Source: Yoonia rosea
GTDB lineage: Bacteria > Pseudomonadota > Alphaproteobacteria > Rhodobacterales > Rhodobacteraceae
DNA: 64,000 nt
Reading direction: 5' to 3'
Assembly: GCF_900156505.1 (NCBI RefSeq)
Contig: NZ_FTPR01000001.1
Coordinates: 1 to 64,000, forward strand
Both the position numbers and the translations under genes were made by a program. Of this stretch, positions 62,455 to 64,000 are shown piece by piece (within the stretch, counting starts at the first letter, position 1; the number at the start of each line of letters is the position of its first letter). Below the pieces are notes generated by a model. The model had not been told where the DNA came from. It did not search any database and saw nothing but the letters and a program-made list of their open reading frames with translations.

Positions 62455-63198
62455 TCAAGATCCTTCTGGCCGATCCAGTGTCTTTTCGCACAACTTATTC
62501 ACAGCAGTGTGCAGCAGGATCGTCAGGACAGCGAGCACAATTAGGGCGGCAAACATCAGATCGGTTTTTGCGCGCCCATTGGCCAAAAGCATGAGATATC
62601 CAAGGCCTTTTGACGCCCCAACCCATTCGCCGATGATCGCACCGATGGGCGCATAAACCGCGGCCAAGCGCAGCCCGGAAGCAAAGCCCGGCAGGGCAGC
62701 GGGCACCCGGATATGCCACATAATGCGGGCGGGACTTGCGCCCATCACCTTGGCCAAGCCGATCCAGTCGCGGTTTGTACGCATCAGGGCGTCAAAAAAC
62801 GATGATGTCACAGGGAAATAGATGATGATCAGAGCCATCGTGATCTTGGACCAGAGGCCGAAGCCCAGCCACAGGGTCAGGATAGGTGCCAGTGCAAACA
62901 CCGGCACCGCTTGGCTGAACAGCAGAATGGGTCGCACCAGTGTACGCGCGGTCGGCGATGCGACCAGCCCGATGGCCGACACGAACCCGAGTGCGGCGCC
63001 CAGCACGAGGCCGATAAGCACTTCGGCGATCGTGATCAACGCATGCTCTGCCAAAAGTGCGCGGCTTTCCCAAATTGTTTGCCCCACCAGTGCAGGGGGC
63101 GGCAGGATGAACCGGGCGACACCTGTGGTCCAGATCACTGTTTGCCAGAGCAGCAATATAAGACATGTCGCTGCCATGCCTGCCCGCCAACCGGTCAT
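62455..63198 (-). CDS. ABC transporter permease, ThiX-like
   Basis: A 247-aa permease of the BPD_transp_1 family with six hydrophobic segments (GASPARIMWHIRVPAALPGF is the coupling loop). Overlaps the TenA-like gene by 4 nt. With the ATPase end and TenA, it fits the ThiXYZ importer of thiamine pyrimidine (HMP) precursors. The binding protein ThiY is not in the window. Confidence 0.82.
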   Translation of the reverse strand: MTGWRAGMAATCLILLLWQTVIWTTGVARFILPPPALVGQTIWESRALLAEHALITIAEVLIGLVLGAALGFVSAIGLVASPTARTLVRPILLFSQAVPVFALAPILTLWLGFGLWSKITMALIIIYFPVTSSFFDALMRTNRDWIGLAKVMGASPARIMWHIRVPAALPGFASGLRLAAVYAPIGAIIGEWVGASKGLGYLMLLANGRAKTDLMFAALIVLAVLTILLHTAVNKLCEKTLDRPEGS

Positions 63199-63848
63199 CG
63201 TAAGACCGCAAAGCCAACCCAGGAGGCGTCAAAGAAAGCGCGTTCCAACCGTACCGCTTGCGTGAAGGTCGCAGTAACGTCTTTGCGGGCGTCTTCGTCC
63301 AGCCTGTCCCAAACCGTATCCAGTTGATCGCGCAAATAGGCGACGACCTGTGCAAATCCATCGCCTGCGTGCAGGGTTATCCACTCACCCAGCCAAAACG
63401 GCAGATCGTTAGCTTTGTCTTCAAACGGAGTGGCCCAATCGAGGTAAACCCATTCGGCAACCACGAGAACCGAGAGCATGATTTCGTAGCGCCCTGAGCG
63501 GCGGGCTTGGTCCATCAGCTGTTGGAGCGCGAGTGTCTCGGGCGCTGCTGGCGCGGTTGGTGGCACCTCAAGCGCGTGGAGCGCACGCAGGAAATAAGTA
63601 TTTTCGGGGCCGCAGACCGAACCCAGAAATCGCGCGCCTGGCACGGCATCAGCCAATGTTGGGGCATGGGCCAAGGCGGATGCTAAAAGCCGTACAAACC
63701 CGTCAATGAACTGGTAGTCCTGTTGCAAGTATCCCGCCATCTTGTCCCGGCTTAAGGTCCCATCGGCTAAGGCATTGGTGAACGCGTGATGTGTCGCGGC
63801 GTGCCAGTCATCAGCGACAAGCGATTGCAAGTGTTGTGTGGCGCTCAT
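63195..63848 (-). CDS. TenA-like thiaminase II family protein (Cys replaced)
   Basis: A 217-aa all-helical TenA-family protein (YLQQDYQFIDGFVRLLASAL). Classic TenA uses a Cys in a PCxWxY motif; here the segment is VVAEWVYLDW with Ala131 at that site and a Glu next to it. It may belong to the TenA_E-like group, which lacks this Cys and still acts in thiamine salvage. Its ATG overlaps the ThiZ-like stop (ATGA). Confidence 0.82.
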   Translation of the reverse strand: MSATQHLQSLVADDWHAATHHAFTNALADGTLSRDKMAGYLQQDYQFIDGFVRLLASALAHAPTLADAVPGARFLGSVCGPENTYFLRALHALEVPPTAPAAPETLALQQLMDQARRSGRYEIMLSVLVVAEWVYLDWATPFEDKANDLPFWLGEWITLHAGDGFAQVVAYLRDQLDTVWDRLDEDARKDVTATFTQAVRLERAFFDASWVGFAVLR

Positions 63849-64000
63849 GTCGGTCTCCGCAGTCGCTCAAACAGGTCTTTTTGCGTGCGCAACACATCTG
63901 GTGCGTTGATGTCGCGCGGAATGGGGGTGCGCGGGGCGGCAACCTCGACAAGCCCTGACGGGGTCATGATCACGATGGTCTGGCCCAGTCTCGCAGCCTC
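63845..64000 (-). CDS. ABC transporter ATP-binding protein, ThiZ-like (partial, C-terminus)
   Basis: The last 51 codons and stop of an ATPase gene cut by the window edge. The segment GQTIVIMTPSGLVEVAAPRT followed by IPRDINAPDVL is the typical C-terminal end of SsuB/ThiZ-type ATPases. It overlaps the TenA-like gene and completes the salvage cluster with the permease. Confidence 0.72.
   Translation of the reverse strand, partial: EAARLGQTIVIMTPSGLVEVAAPRTPIPRDINAPDVLRTQKDLFERLRRPT

Overview
This 64-kb window looks like chromosome of a marine Roseobacter-group alphaproteobacterium (Rhodobacteraceae). The basis is gene content and protein style: a NasTS-controlled assimilatory nitrate operon, a fused MnhAB antiporter, an iol operon with an IolC-DUF2090 fusion, TAXI-TRAP and many ABC uptake systems, and an initiator tRNA at the left edge of the kind that usually closes rrn operons in this family. 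No species can be named from sequence alone.

Layout. (1) 16-92: initiator tRNA-Met. (2) 0.4-14.4 kb, minus strand: one long nitrate-assimilation unit in the order nasT, nasS, a leader with hairpins and a U-run, nrtA, nrtB, a double-ATPase nrtC/D, nirB, nirD, nasA, a TrpD2/YbiB-like gene and cysG. Nitrate is imported, reduced to nitrite and then ammonium, and siroheme is supplied by CysG; many adjacent genes overlap by ATGA. (3) 14.6-21.3 kb: patchy accessory DNA with a broken tyrosine recombinase, a thioesterase/thiolase/hydrolase operon opposite a TetR gene, a racemase-like protein without its catalytic cysteines, a transposase tail, and a TetR/hydrolase pair with two clear operators. (4) 21.5-27.9 kb, plus strand: TetR, an ABC importer, an amidohydrolase, a SnoaL-like protein and a PuuE-like deacetylase, probably uptake and breakdown of an N-heterocycle. 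(5) 28,231-28,310: a diverged copy of the tRNA 3' end and its downstream tail.

(6) 28.5-38.4 kb: a more A/T-rich locus with GT4 and GT25 glycosyltransferases, a sulfotransferase, a glycosyltransferase-sulfotransferase fusion, and an operon joining a TAXI-TRAP transporter to a carrier-thioesterase protein (Cys nucleophile) and a stand-alone adenylating enzyme. I see no described system that matches it. (7) 38.7-40.5 kb: MsbA-type ABC exporter. (8) 40.9-46.9 kb: mnhAB-C-D-E-F-G cation/proton antiporter. (9) 46.9-57.5 kb, minus: myo-inositol regulon (rpiR regulator, ABC importer, iolG, iolC, iolD, iolE, a 63-aa membrane protein, iolB) with two GGAA-N6-TTCC-type boxes. (10) 57.7-62.1 kb, minus: six genes combining a LolD/FtsX-type ABC pair, a DUF4198 protein, a small secreted protein and a ZnuA-like protein lacking two metal ligands; function unknown. 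(11) 62.5-64 kb: thiamine-precursor salvage (ThiX-like permease, TenA-like protein, end of a ThiZ-like ATPase).

No CRISPR array, intact insertion sequence or complete prophage was seen. Start codons were chosen from Shine-Dalgarno sequences, overlaps and signal peptides, and several differ from the longest open frame.
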